Origin: Deltaproteobacteria bacterium
Lineage (GTDB): Bacteria > Desulfobacterota > Desulfarculia > Adiutricales > JAGVGV01
Direction: 5' to 3'
Length of the DNA stretch: 6,340 bases
Assembly: GCA_015233515.1 (NCBI GenBank)
Contig: JADFXS010000167.1
Coordinates: forward strand, 1-6,340
Shown here: in pieces, positions 1-5,390 of the stretch
Numbering within the stretch: the stretch's first letter is position 1
Layout: the number at the start of each line of letters is the position of its first letter
The notes under the pieces: model-generated
The model's input: only the letters and a program-made list of their open reading frames with translations
Database searches by the model: none
What the model was told of the DNA's origin: nothing
Position numbers and translations under genes: made by a program

Positions 1-525
1 CACGGCCCCAACCGCCGCTTTCATGATGGTCGGATCTTCAGACATGAGGATCAGACTCAGATCGCTCTTTTCCACGATCAATTTGGCCGCGGCAGTAAAT
101 TTTTCCGCGTTGCCGGAAACGCATTTCAAAGCCACCAGTTCCGGCCGAAGGTTTAACCCAACCCGTTCATACTGAAAAGCCATGTAGCGCTGACATTTAT
201 CGGCGATCTGGGCGGGAGGGGTGTCATCGGTGATTAAGGCCGCCAAACCCGTGGGGTTGAAAAAGGTTTTTTCGTGGCGGAAGAGGACCGTTTCGCCCCC
301 CATTTTGACCGCCGTCTCGCCATAGCCCACGGTCAAAGGTCGGATGGGTGGGGCTGAGGCCGCGGCCAAGAGGGCCTTGGAGTCTTCCGAAACATAAGGG
401 CAAGCGCCTAATTCCGCTTTGCCCGATGCCAGGTTCATGGCGAAAGCCAGGCAGGTCGGCGTGCCGCATTCGCCGCAATTAGTCTTGGGCAGCAATTTGA
501 ATATCTGAATGCCAGTGAGGGCCAT
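1..525 (-). CDS. acsC: Corrinoid iron-sulfur protein large (gamma) subunit, 5' part
   Basis: Large subunit of the corrinoid iron-sulfur protein (CFeSP), which with AcsD carries the methyl group from methyltetrahydrofolate methyltransferase to acetyl-CoA synthase in the cytoplasm. The first 175 residues are visible; the frame is open to the window edge. The N-terminus holds the family's [4Fe-4S] motif: Cys17, Cys20, Cys25 and Cys42 (CX2CX4CX16C, with NCGECG at 16-21 and ACPY at 41-44). That cluster reductively reactivates the corrinoid. The start of the central TIM-barrel domain follows; the C-terminal B12-binding domain lies outside the window. The ATG at 525 is chosen because AGGAGA sits 5 bases upstream and the Cys motif is at its usual distance from the start. 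The gene follows acsB after a 230-base gap that holds a stem-loop and a candidate promoter, so it may be partly uncoupled from acsB. Identity is secure; only truncation limits it. Confidence 0.95.
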   Translation of the reverse strand, partial: MALTGIQIFKLLPKTNCGECGTPTCLAFAMNLASGKAELGACPYVSEDSKALLAAASAPPIRPLTVGYGETAVKMGGETVLFRHEKTFFNPTGLAALITDDTPPAQIADKCQRYMAFQYERVGLNLRPELVALKCVSGNAEKFTAAAKLIVEKSDLSLILMSEDPTIMKAAVGAV

Positions 526-530
526 CTCTT

Positions 531-536
531 TCTCCT
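531..536 (-). promoter_or_regulatory. Ribosome binding site of acsC
   Basis: AGGAGA, inside a purine-rich GAAGAGGAGAAAGAG run, lies 5 bases before the acsC ATG. It supports the ATG at 525 as the start. If the promoter proposed at 548-576 is used, this site lies close to the 5' end of a very short leader. Confidence 0.75.
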
Positions 537-547
537 CTTCCGAGCTT

Positions 548-576
548 ATAATAAACAATACCTAAAGGTCATACAA
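548..576 (-). promoter_or_regulatory. Candidate sigma-70-type promoter for acsC
   Basis: On the minus strand, TTGTAT (571-576, 3 of 6 to TTGACA) is separated by 17 bases from TATTAT (548-553, 5 of 6 to TATAAT). The segment is AT-rich compared with its surroundings. The predicted start near 541 would give a leader of about 15 bases that just includes the ribosome binding site. The weak -35 and short leader make this tentative; acsC may instead be reached by readthrough from acsA-acsB. Confidence 0.35.
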
Positions 577-606
577 AAAGTTTATCCGGTGAAGGTGATC
601 GGAGTT

Positions 607-690
607 TCACAAGGCATAATCCGCTTCCCGGGGTTCGTACTGCTTTTCGTTATGATCAGAAGGCTGCGTCTTGATTACCCGTAGCCGCAT
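607..690 (-). CDS. Possible small protein, 27 aa (39 aa from a TTG start)
   Basis: A short ORF in the gap between acsB and acsC. From the ATG at 690 it encodes 27 residues ending EPREADYAL. The frame extends upstream to a TTG at 726, giving 39 residues that include KKFYPREP before the ATG. The peptide is charged and hydrophilic, with no membrane segment, signal peptide or metal motif. No good ribosome binding site precedes either start, and the TTG lies in the stem-loop at 715-739. The only support is that the frame reads as plausible protein sequence and fills much of the spacer in the same direction as the operon. I do not recognise a family. It could be chance. Confidence 0.25.
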   Translation of the reverse strand: MRLRVIKTQPSDHNEKQYEPREADYAL

Positions 691-714
691 AGGCTCGCGG
701 GGATAAAATTTTTT

Positions 715-739
715 GGCCTTCGGCAATAGGCCGAAGGCC
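715..739 (-). other. Strong stem-loop just downstream of acsB
   Basis: A perfect 10-bp inverted repeat (GGCCTTCGGC and GCCGAAGGCC) around a 5-base loop, starting 16 bases after the acsB stop. On the transcribed strand it is followed by AAAAAATTTTAT, not by a direct T-tract, so it is not a standard intrinsic terminator. It could act as a leaky terminator, or as an mRNA 3'-end stabiliser or processing site that sets acsA-acsB levels apart from acsC. The structure is seen directly; the role is inferred. Confidence 0.6.
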
Positions 740-755
740 GGTTATAGTTCTATGA

Positions 756-2969
756 TCAACCGATGATGGAATCCATGGTCAGGGCTGGATGTCCCTTTTC
801 TTTCAGGAAGGCCATGATGGCTTCTTCACTGGTCCCGACCGTTTCATCGGCGATACGGTCGATCAGATCCGGGATGCCTATTTCCTGGCCGCGGCGGAGC
901 AAACCGTCCCGTAGCTCTTCTTTCAAGCTTTTAGGCATCCAGACCAATCTGGACAAGCCGCCGTCGCCGGTTATGAACTTGCGCTGGATGATGTTGAACT
1001 TGCTGTGGCCGACAAAACCGGGGGATTGAGCCCCACCACCCATAACGCCGGCCAAGGTGGTGAATTTCATGCCGCTGGGGGTTTCACCGGTGTAATCCCG
1101 ATGCACGGTCATAATTCCGTTACAAGTCGGCAGCATGGCGGCGATGCATTCGCAGCAACCGCAGGTCGTCATCGGAGCATTGACCAGGCTGTAAAAGCAA
1201 ACACTGTTGACGGCCTGGCGCGAAGCCTTGAAGATGAAGTCGTTGCAGCCTTTGAAGATACCCAGTTTACTGTCCAAAACCTCACCTTTTTCGATAGGCT
1301 GATTCGGACCGTTGGGGTTGATCTCAAAGGAGGCTTTGCAGTCCATCCAGTTGTAGGCGCCGCAGAGACCGGTGCGTTCCGGGCTGACCACGCAGACATG
1401 GTTCGGCGCGAAACTCTGGCAGAGGGTACAGGAATAGTAGATGTTGATCTCCTCGTCGGTCATGTTTTCCACGCGCGAGTCGCGGGTTTTGTAAATTCCC
1501 CGGGCCTTCTTGGTGATCTCGTCCACTTTGTCTTTGTCGGTGTAAAGGGTCACTTGGACTTTGTCCAGGACCGCGCCGAAGTCCTGATGGAACTTGGCAT
1601 GGAGAATAGTGCCGATATGCTTCAGGGAGAAGCCTTTTTGAACCGCGGCTTCACTGACTCGGATCCAGGCGATATCCCGCTGGCCGATATGCATAACGCC
1701 TTGGGCGTAGTTGATCAAATGGTGAATCTGACGTTCCAGAATGGGTTCGAAATCTTCCTGGAATTTGCGACCGGCGATCTGGACGGTGATCGCCAAAGGT
1801 AAACGGGAACCCTTTTTCACGTCCGTGATATCCTGTCCGATCAGTTCGACTTTACCGTCTTCAATGGCGTTCATATCCGCCATCTGGACCAACTCCACGG
1901 CTTGGGTCTTACCGCCGCCCAGTTCCAGATACAAGTCATCCTTACGGACGCGCTCACCTTCAAACGCCGGGCCGTAGGCAAGCGGAATGTCGATGGTGGA
2001 GACCGTGGTTTTCAGGCCGCGGACTTCCACTGAGCGGTTGACGATTTCCGTATGATGCACGTTGGCCACGACATGTTCATAAGTACAAACGCCGGTGGGC
2101 AGGATTTCCGGAATGTCCGTGTCGGCCAAGGTCGGGAAGCCCCAGTTGACGCAGCCGGCGGCATTGGCCGCCCATTCGGCGTTGACTTCACCGAAGGCGT
2201 TGACAAAGGCGAAGATACGGTCTTTGTTGTAGAGCAGCATCCGGCGATAATCACCGGGCTTGATACCGCCGAAAGCCATGGCGGCCCGATTGGCGAAGCC
2301 CAAAGCGAAGACGGCGGCGGAAATATCCGGGCCAAAGGGCACCAGGCGGGTATTCCAGCCGATTTGAACTCCGGCTTCCACCAACTGCTGGGAGAAAGTG
2401 GTTCCCGCCTGGTTGGCGCACATGAAAACATACAGGTTGCGCTTTTGGTAATCTTCGGCAATGGTCTTGGCGATCTCGGGTGAGGGCGCCGCGCCGACGA
2501 TAGCGGCGAAACCAGGAGCGGTGCCGTCCACGAATTCGACGCCGCGTTTACGGAACACGGTGTCTTCCGCCGCGCCCAGCCAAATTTTGCCTTTTTCCAG
2601 GTCCACTTCTTCGGAGACCAGATAGAAATCCGGATCTTCCACATAGCGGATGGCTTCGACCACTTCCTCGGCCAGGATGGCGGCCATCCCCGCATCCAGC
2701 AAAGGTCCCAAGTAAGGCAGGTGATAGATATTTTTCACATGGGGCGGCAGAAGCTGCCGGATAATCTGTAACGGTTTTTGGGCATCGGCCAAGGTTTTGA
2801 CCGGGATGCCCAACAGGGAATAAATGAGTGGCAGGTAATACGCCGTGTTGGGAAATTCCAACTTCTGCTCCGGACCGTATTTTTCCAGAGCATGTTTGTA
2901 CTTGCCTTCCGCTTTTTGAACAATGTTATACGCGCCCTGAATGGCGGCAAACGCTACTAATTTCGACAC
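756..2969 (-). CDS. acsB: Acetyl-CoA synthase (CO dehydrogenase/ACS alpha subunit)
   Basis: Joins CO, the methyl group from the corrinoid protein, and CoA to form acetyl-CoA. It works in a cytoplasmic complex with AcsA, taking CO through an internal tunnel. At 737 residues it is a full-length bacterial enzyme (the Moorella protein is 729). An N-terminal domain (about 1-320) docks on CO dehydrogenase, a middle domain follows, and the C-terminal domain (about 505-737) holds the A-cluster. The [4Fe-4S] ligands are Cys514, Cys517, Cys526 and Cys536; Cys603 and Cys605 of CGC bind the distal nickel, and Cys517 bridges cluster and proximal nickel. Every one sits exactly 8 residues after its Moorella counterpart (506, 509, 518, 528, 595, 597). 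Phe520 of CQSF matches Moorella Phe512 beside the cluster. The start is GTG at 2969, chosen for the strong AAGGAGGA 7 bases upstream. The gene follows acsA by only 28 bases, so the two are surely cotranscribed. Nothing is missing or broken. Confidence 0.97.
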   Translation of the reverse strand: MSKLVAFAAIQGAYNIVQKAEGKYKHALEKYGPEQKLEFPNTAYYLPLIYSLLGIPVKTLADAQKPLQIIRQLLPPHVKNIYHLPYLGPLLDAGMAAILAEEVVEAIRYVEDPDFYLVSEEVDLEKGKIWLGAAEDTVFRKRGVEFVDGTAPGFAAIVGAAPSPEIAKTIAEDYQKRNLYVFMCANQAGTTFSQQLVEAGVQIGWNTRLVPFGPDISAAVFALGFANRAAMAFGGIKPGDYRRMLLYNKDRIFAFVNAFGEVNAEWAANAAGCVNWGFPTLADTDIPEILPTGVCTYEHVVANVHHTEIVNRSVEVRGLKTTVSTIDIPLAYGPAFEGERVRKDDLYLELGGGKTQAVELVQMADMNAIEDGKVELIGQDITDVKKGSRLPLAITVQIAGRKFQEDFEPILERQIHHLINYAQGVMHIGQRDIAWIRVSEAAVQKGFSLKHIGTILHAKFHQDFGAVLDKVQVTLYTDKDKVDEITKKARGIYKTRDSRVENMTDEEINIYYSCTLCQSFAPNHVCVVSPERTGLCGAYNWMDCKASFEINPNGPNQPIEKGEVLDSKLGIFKGCNDFIFKASRQAVNSVCFYSLVNAPMTTCGCCECIAAMLPTCNGIMTVHRDYTGETPSGMKFTTLAGVMGGGAQSPGFVGHSKFNIIQRKFITGDGGLSRLVWMPKSLKEELRDGLLRRGQEIGIPDLIDRIADETVGTSEEAIMAFLKEKGHPALTMDSIIG

Positions 2970-2976
2970 TTATCGG

Positions 2977-2984
2977 TCCTCCTT
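2977..2984 (-). promoter_or_regulatory. Ribosome binding site that fixes the GTG start of acsB
   Basis: AAGGAGGA, close to the ideal anti-16S sequence, lies 7 bases before GTG at 2969. It identifies GTG as the start; the next in-frame ATG would fall deep inside the conserved N-terminal domain. Confidence 0.85.
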
Positions 2985-2997
2985 ACCTTCAGGGGAA

Positions 2998-5046
2998 TCA
3001 AGCGGCGTCCAGCTTCTGCCGGTCAGCCATATCCATAAGGACACGTTCCCTGGCTTTATCGATACCCAGGGCTTTGCGCTTCTTGTCAATGTGGGCAATC
3101 ATCTTGGCGGCCATTTCGTATGGATCCGTTACCAAGTCCCACTTACCGCCATAAATACCTTCGAGTTCCTCGAACAGGTACTTTTGAAGCCGCGGGGCGC
3201 CGGTTACCGGCAGAGTTCCGCCGAAGATGGTGTAAACACCGGAGGCCACAAAATACTGACCAATGGCGACCGCTTTTTCACTCATCCATTCCGGAGCGCA
3301 TCCGGCCGCGGGCAGATCGGCTAAATCCTTGCCCAGACCACCGGCTTTGACCACTTCCGTGGCCGCGGTCAGAATGCGAGAGTTGTCGACGCAGGAACCC
3401 ATATGCAGGACCGGCGGAATACCGACGGTTTCACAGACTTCCGCCAGGCCGGGACCACAATAGACTCTTGCGGCTTCCGGGGTCAAAAGACCGGCTTTAC
3501 CGCAAGCCATGGCGCTGCAACCCGTAGTCAGAACTATGACGTCGTTTTTGAGCAGCTCTTTGATCAGAATCAAGTGAGCGGAATCATGGACACTACGGGC
3601 GCTGTTGCAGCCGACCACGCCGGCGATGCCACGGATGCGACCGTTGATGATATTGTCATTTAAAGGAACAAAACTGCCGCGGAAAGTCCCACCCAAGTGG
3701 TACTTGATAGCTTCGGTGGAAAAACCCACCACCATCATCTCGCGTTCCTTGGGAATCAGGATACTGGCATCCGCGCGGCGGTTCTGGAAGTTGTCACAAG
3801 CGGCTTTGACGATATCCTTGCCGATTTCCAGGGCGTGATGTTCGTCAAATTCAACGTGCATGGTGTTGGTCCCGCTGGCTATTTTGGCCCGGGGGTTGGT
3901 GGTTATCAATTTGGTATGAAAGCAGGAGGCCACGCGGGCCAAATTTTCCATGATACACTGGACGTCAACCACCATGGCGTCCAACGCTCCGGTGATGATG
4001 GCCAATTCCTGCTGCAGGTAGTTACCGGCAATGGGCATACCGTGACGGACCAGGATTTCATTGGCCGTGCAGCACATGCCGGCCAGGACGATGCCCTTGG
4101 CGCCTTTGCTCTTGGCGTAATCCAACATTTCCTGAGTCTGGACCGCCGCGACGAGCATTTCCGACAACAGAGGTTCATGGCCGTGGACGACGATGTTGAC
4201 CTTGTCTTTTTCCAGGACTCCAAGGTTTATCTGGCCATGGGTCGGGTATGGAGTGCCGAACATGATGTCCTGTAAGTCGGTGGCGATCATCGATCCGGCC
4301 CAGCCGTCGGCCAAGGCGGCTCGAGTGCATTGCGCCACAATGTTCTTGTAATCCTGATCCACACCCATATGGGTTCGGTGCATGATTTCCACGATTTCCC
4401 GGTCGATGCCTCGGGGGATTTCGCCTAGTTTTTTCCACAGTTCGTAGCGGGGTTGGGGGGCACGTTTGGCATAAGTGATTTCGCCGTTTTGCTGTCCCCA
4501 CTGGGCTAAGGCTTTTTCGCCGATTTCTTCCGCTATATCAAAAGTATCTCGTGCAAACTCCTGGTCGCCTTCCTTTACGGTGGTGGCTACGTCAAAATAG
4601 CCGGCGACTTCTAACAGTTTGACTTCATCCTTGATGGTGTAATCATGTGTTTCCTTCCGGGCCGCGGCCAGGAAGGTTTCGGCTACGCCGCGGCCATGGT
4701 CGGAATGGCTGGCTGAACCAGCGGCGACCATCCGGGCGAAGTTACGAGCGGCGATGGTTTCCGGCGTAGCTCCGCACAAGCCGACCCGGTTGTCTTCTTC
4801 CAAACCATCTTTAATTTTTTTGCTCATCGGTAGACGGCAGGGGCCCTGGGAGCAGTTCTTACAGCAAATACCTTCTACCCCGATGTTACAAGGCTTCATG
4901 GTTACAGCCCGGTCGAAAATGGTTTCAATACCATCCGCTTGGGCCTTTTTTAGCATTTTAATGGTAGCGCTATCGACGGAAACTTCCTCGGGCTTGGCGC
5001 CCTTGGATTTGACTTCCGCTTTTTCTTTGGCTTCTTCAGCTGCCAT
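2998..5046 (-). CDS. acsA: Ni-Fe carbon monoxide dehydrogenase catalytic subunit
   Basis: Interconverts CO2 and CO in the cytoplasm and feeds CO to AcsB; also named cooS. At 682 residues it is slightly longer than typical (about 630-680). D-cluster cysteines are Cys53 and Cys61 (CX7C, the [4Fe-4S] type). The B-cluster has Cys62, Cys65, Cys70 and Cys91. Probable C-cluster ligands are His290 (in HGHEP; His288 is an alternative), Cys326 (GMCCTANE), Cys364, Cys480, Cys510 (TTGCSA) and Cys552 (GSCVDNS). His117 in HSDHG and Lys591 fit the proton-transfer residues. Two departures stand out: the Cys70-Cys91 loop is 7 residues longer than the X13 I recall for Carboxydothermus CODH-II, and the Cys510-Cys552 interval is about 8 shorter. 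Residues 1-20 are an Ala/Lys/Glu-rich extension. The ATG at 5046 has GAGGAGG 7 bases upstream. The gene has its own near-consensus promoter (5103-5131) and heads a unit with acsB. Confidence 0.97.
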   Translation of the reverse strand: MAAEEAKEKAEVKSKGAKPEEVSVDSATIKMLKKAQADGIETIFDRAVTMKPCNIGVEGICCKNCSQGPCRLPMSKKIKDGLEEDNRVGLCGATPETIAARNFARMVAAGSASHSDHGRGVAETFLAAARKETHDYTIKDEVKLLEVAGYFDVATTVKEGDQEFARDTFDIAEEIGEKALAQWGQQNGEITYAKRAPQPRYELWKKLGEIPRGIDREIVEIMHRTHMGVDQDYKNIVAQCTRAALADGWAGSMIATDLQDIMFGTPYPTHGQINLGVLEKDKVNIVVHGHEPLLSEMLVAAVQTQEMLDYAKSKGAKGIVLAGMCCTANEILVRHGMPIAGNYLQQELAIITGALDAMVVDVQCIMENLARVASCFHTKLITTNPRAKIASGTNTMHVEFDEHHALEIGKDIVKAACDNFQNRRADASILIPKEREMMVVGFSTEAIKYHLGGTFRGSFVPLNDNIINGRIRGIAGVVGCNSARSVHDSAHLILIKELLKNDVIVLTTGCSAMACGKAGLLTPEAARVYCGPGLAEVCETVGIPPVLHMGSCVDNSRILTAATEVVKAGGLGKDLADLPAAGCAPEWMSEKAVAIGQYFVASGVYTIFGGTLPVTGAPRLQKYLFEELEGIYGGKWDLVTDPYEMAAKMIAHIDKKRKALGIDKARERVLMDMADRQKLDAA

Positions 5047-5053
5047 GAGAGGT

Positions 5054-5060
5054 TCCTCCT
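5054..5060 (-). promoter_or_regulatory. Ribosome binding site of acsA
   Basis: AGGAGGA lies 7 bases before the ATG at 5046. Its strength suits a highly expressed catabolic enzyme and fixes the start so that the Ala/Lys/Glu-rich N-terminal extension is translated. Confidence 0.85.
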
Positions 5061-5070
5061 CAAGTTAAAT

Positions 5071-5101
5071 GTTCCCGAAAGACAAACTTCCGGTCGGGAA
5101 C
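5071..5101 (-). promoter_or_regulatory. Perfect 8-bp dyad over the predicted acsA transcription start
   Basis: GTTCCCGA (plus strand 5071-5078) and TCGGGAAC (5094-5101) form a perfect inverted repeat with a 15-base spacer. The arm nearest the promoter begins 2 bases after the -10 hexamer and spans the predicted start point near 5096. This placement fits a repressor operator. In RNA the arms could also pair, but a transcript starting at 5096 would lack part of the 5' arm. An alternative 7-bp stem (5087-5093 with 5075-5081, one G-U pair, loop 5082-5086) would then be available at the mRNA 5' end. The repeat is seen; its function is inferred. Confidence 0.5.
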
Positions 5102-5102
5102 A

Positions 5103-5131
5103 ATTTTATCCCTTATACGAGATTGTGTCTA
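5103..5131 (-). promoter_or_regulatory. Strong sigma-70-type promoter for acsA-acsB
   Basis: TAGACA (5126-5131, 5 of 6 to TTGACA) and TAAAAT (5103-5108, 5 of 6 to TATAAT) are separated by exactly 17 bases. The predicted start near 5096 gives a leader of about 50 bases carrying a good ribosome binding site. It lies in the noncoding stretch between the stop of the small ORF (5165) and acsA, where a promoter is expected. It implies that acsA-acsB can be transcribed independently of acsD. Confidence 0.65.
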
Positions 5132-5164
5132 TACGTTCTTATGTTCAAACGTCCGGCGGTGCAC

Positions 5165-5290
5165 TCAGTCGAGAACAGCCAAAATTCTTTCAGGCACTTC
5201 ATGCTCTTTTAGTGGCAGCTGAGCGGATTTTTTCATCGGCTTAGGCTGATTAAAGGCTAGTGCCGATCTCTCGACGGTTTTCCGGGTCAT
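5165..5290 (-). CDS. Small 41-aa protein resembling the C-terminal cap of AcsD
   Basis: An ATG-to-TGA ORF of 41 residues between acsD and acsA, same strand, 100 bases after the acsD stop. GGAG lies 8 bases before the ATG (5299-5302), a normal spacing. The peptide is basic at its start (MTRKTVERS) and has no membrane segment or cysteine. From residue 18, PMKKS is followed 7 residues later by KE and a final PERILAVLD. AcsD ends with an ungapped counterpart: PMKKS, then PE and AEKLLASLN at the same spacing. About 10 of 24 aligned positions are identical, with conservative changes (K/R, L/I, N/D) among the rest. I know no family for it. The likeness suggests a duplicated short binding module, which is inference. 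It could also be a chance ORF; the ribosome binding site and placement argue against that. Confidence 0.5.
   Translation of the reverse strand: MTRKTVERSALAFNQPKPMKKSAQLPLKEHEVPERILAVLD
5224..5236. repeat. 13-bp direct repeat, copy 1 (in the small ORF)
   Basis: CGGATTTTTTCAT on the plus strand, identical to 5477-5489. On the coding strand it reads ATGAAAAAATCCG and encodes MKKS plus one base of the next codon in the same frame as in acsD. It is the nucleotide core of the similarity between the small ORF and the AcsD tail. Confidence 0.7.
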
Positions 5291-5334
5291 GACTCAATCT
5301 CCGGTCAGTACGTTAAATTAAGCCGGCGCTGGGT

Positions 5335-5350
5335 CCGGAGTGCCCTCCGG
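5335..5350 (-). other. Small stem-loop downstream of acsD
   Basis: CCGGAG and CTCCGG pair perfectly over 6 bp around a 4-base loop, about 40 bases after the acsD stop. No T-tract follows, so it is not a normal intrinsic terminator. It may protect the acsD mRNA end or have no function. The rest of 5291-5390 shows nothing recognisable apart from the small ORF's ribosome binding site. Confidence 0.35.
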
Positions 5351-5390
5351 TGGTCAAAACAATAACAGCGCAGGCTTATTTGGGTTAAAG

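Noticed and set aside
224..478. An 84-codon minus-strand ORF in another frame of acsC
   Set aside because: The overlapping acsC frame has the exact CX2CX4CX16C motif and a good ribosome binding site; this frame has neither.
607..690. Relation of the 27-codon ORF to the AcsD cap (both have PM plus basic residues and VIK)
   Set aside because: The match needs gaps and covers only a few residues; not above chance.
650..758. Two copies of TGATCATA (minus strand), one at the acsB stop and one in the spacer, as paired regulator sites
   Set aside because: An 8-base match containing a palindrome is not significant at this window size, and neither copy sits at a sensible distance from the candidate acsC promoter.
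1005..1802. A 265-codon plus-strand ORF opposite acsB
   Set aside because: It lies entirely antisense to the conserved A-cluster and middle domain of AcsB. Its product shows no family motif, and long antisense frames are expected from the codon bias of such genes.
2012..2695. A 227-codon minus-strand ORF overlapping acsB in another frame
   Set aside because: It is a frame shadow of acsB with Ser/Pro/Trp-rich composition and no motif; the acsB frame carries all conserved residues.
756..5046. A hidden mobile element, CRISPR array or tRNA/rRNA gene in the window
   Set aside because: Coding genes fill nearly all of it; no terminal inverted repeats, transposase frame, regularly spaced repeats or cloverleaf-like sequence were seen.
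5133..5152. ACGTT-N10-AACGT dyad just upstream of the acsA -35 hexamer, as an activator site
   Set aside because: Arms of only 5 bp in AT-rich DNA are common by chance, and no known operator consensus is matched.
5235..5267. ATCGGC/GCCGAT inverted repeat within the 41-codon ORF, as an RNA structure
   Set aside because: Only 6 bp with a 21-base loop; weak, and the coding explanation is sufficient.
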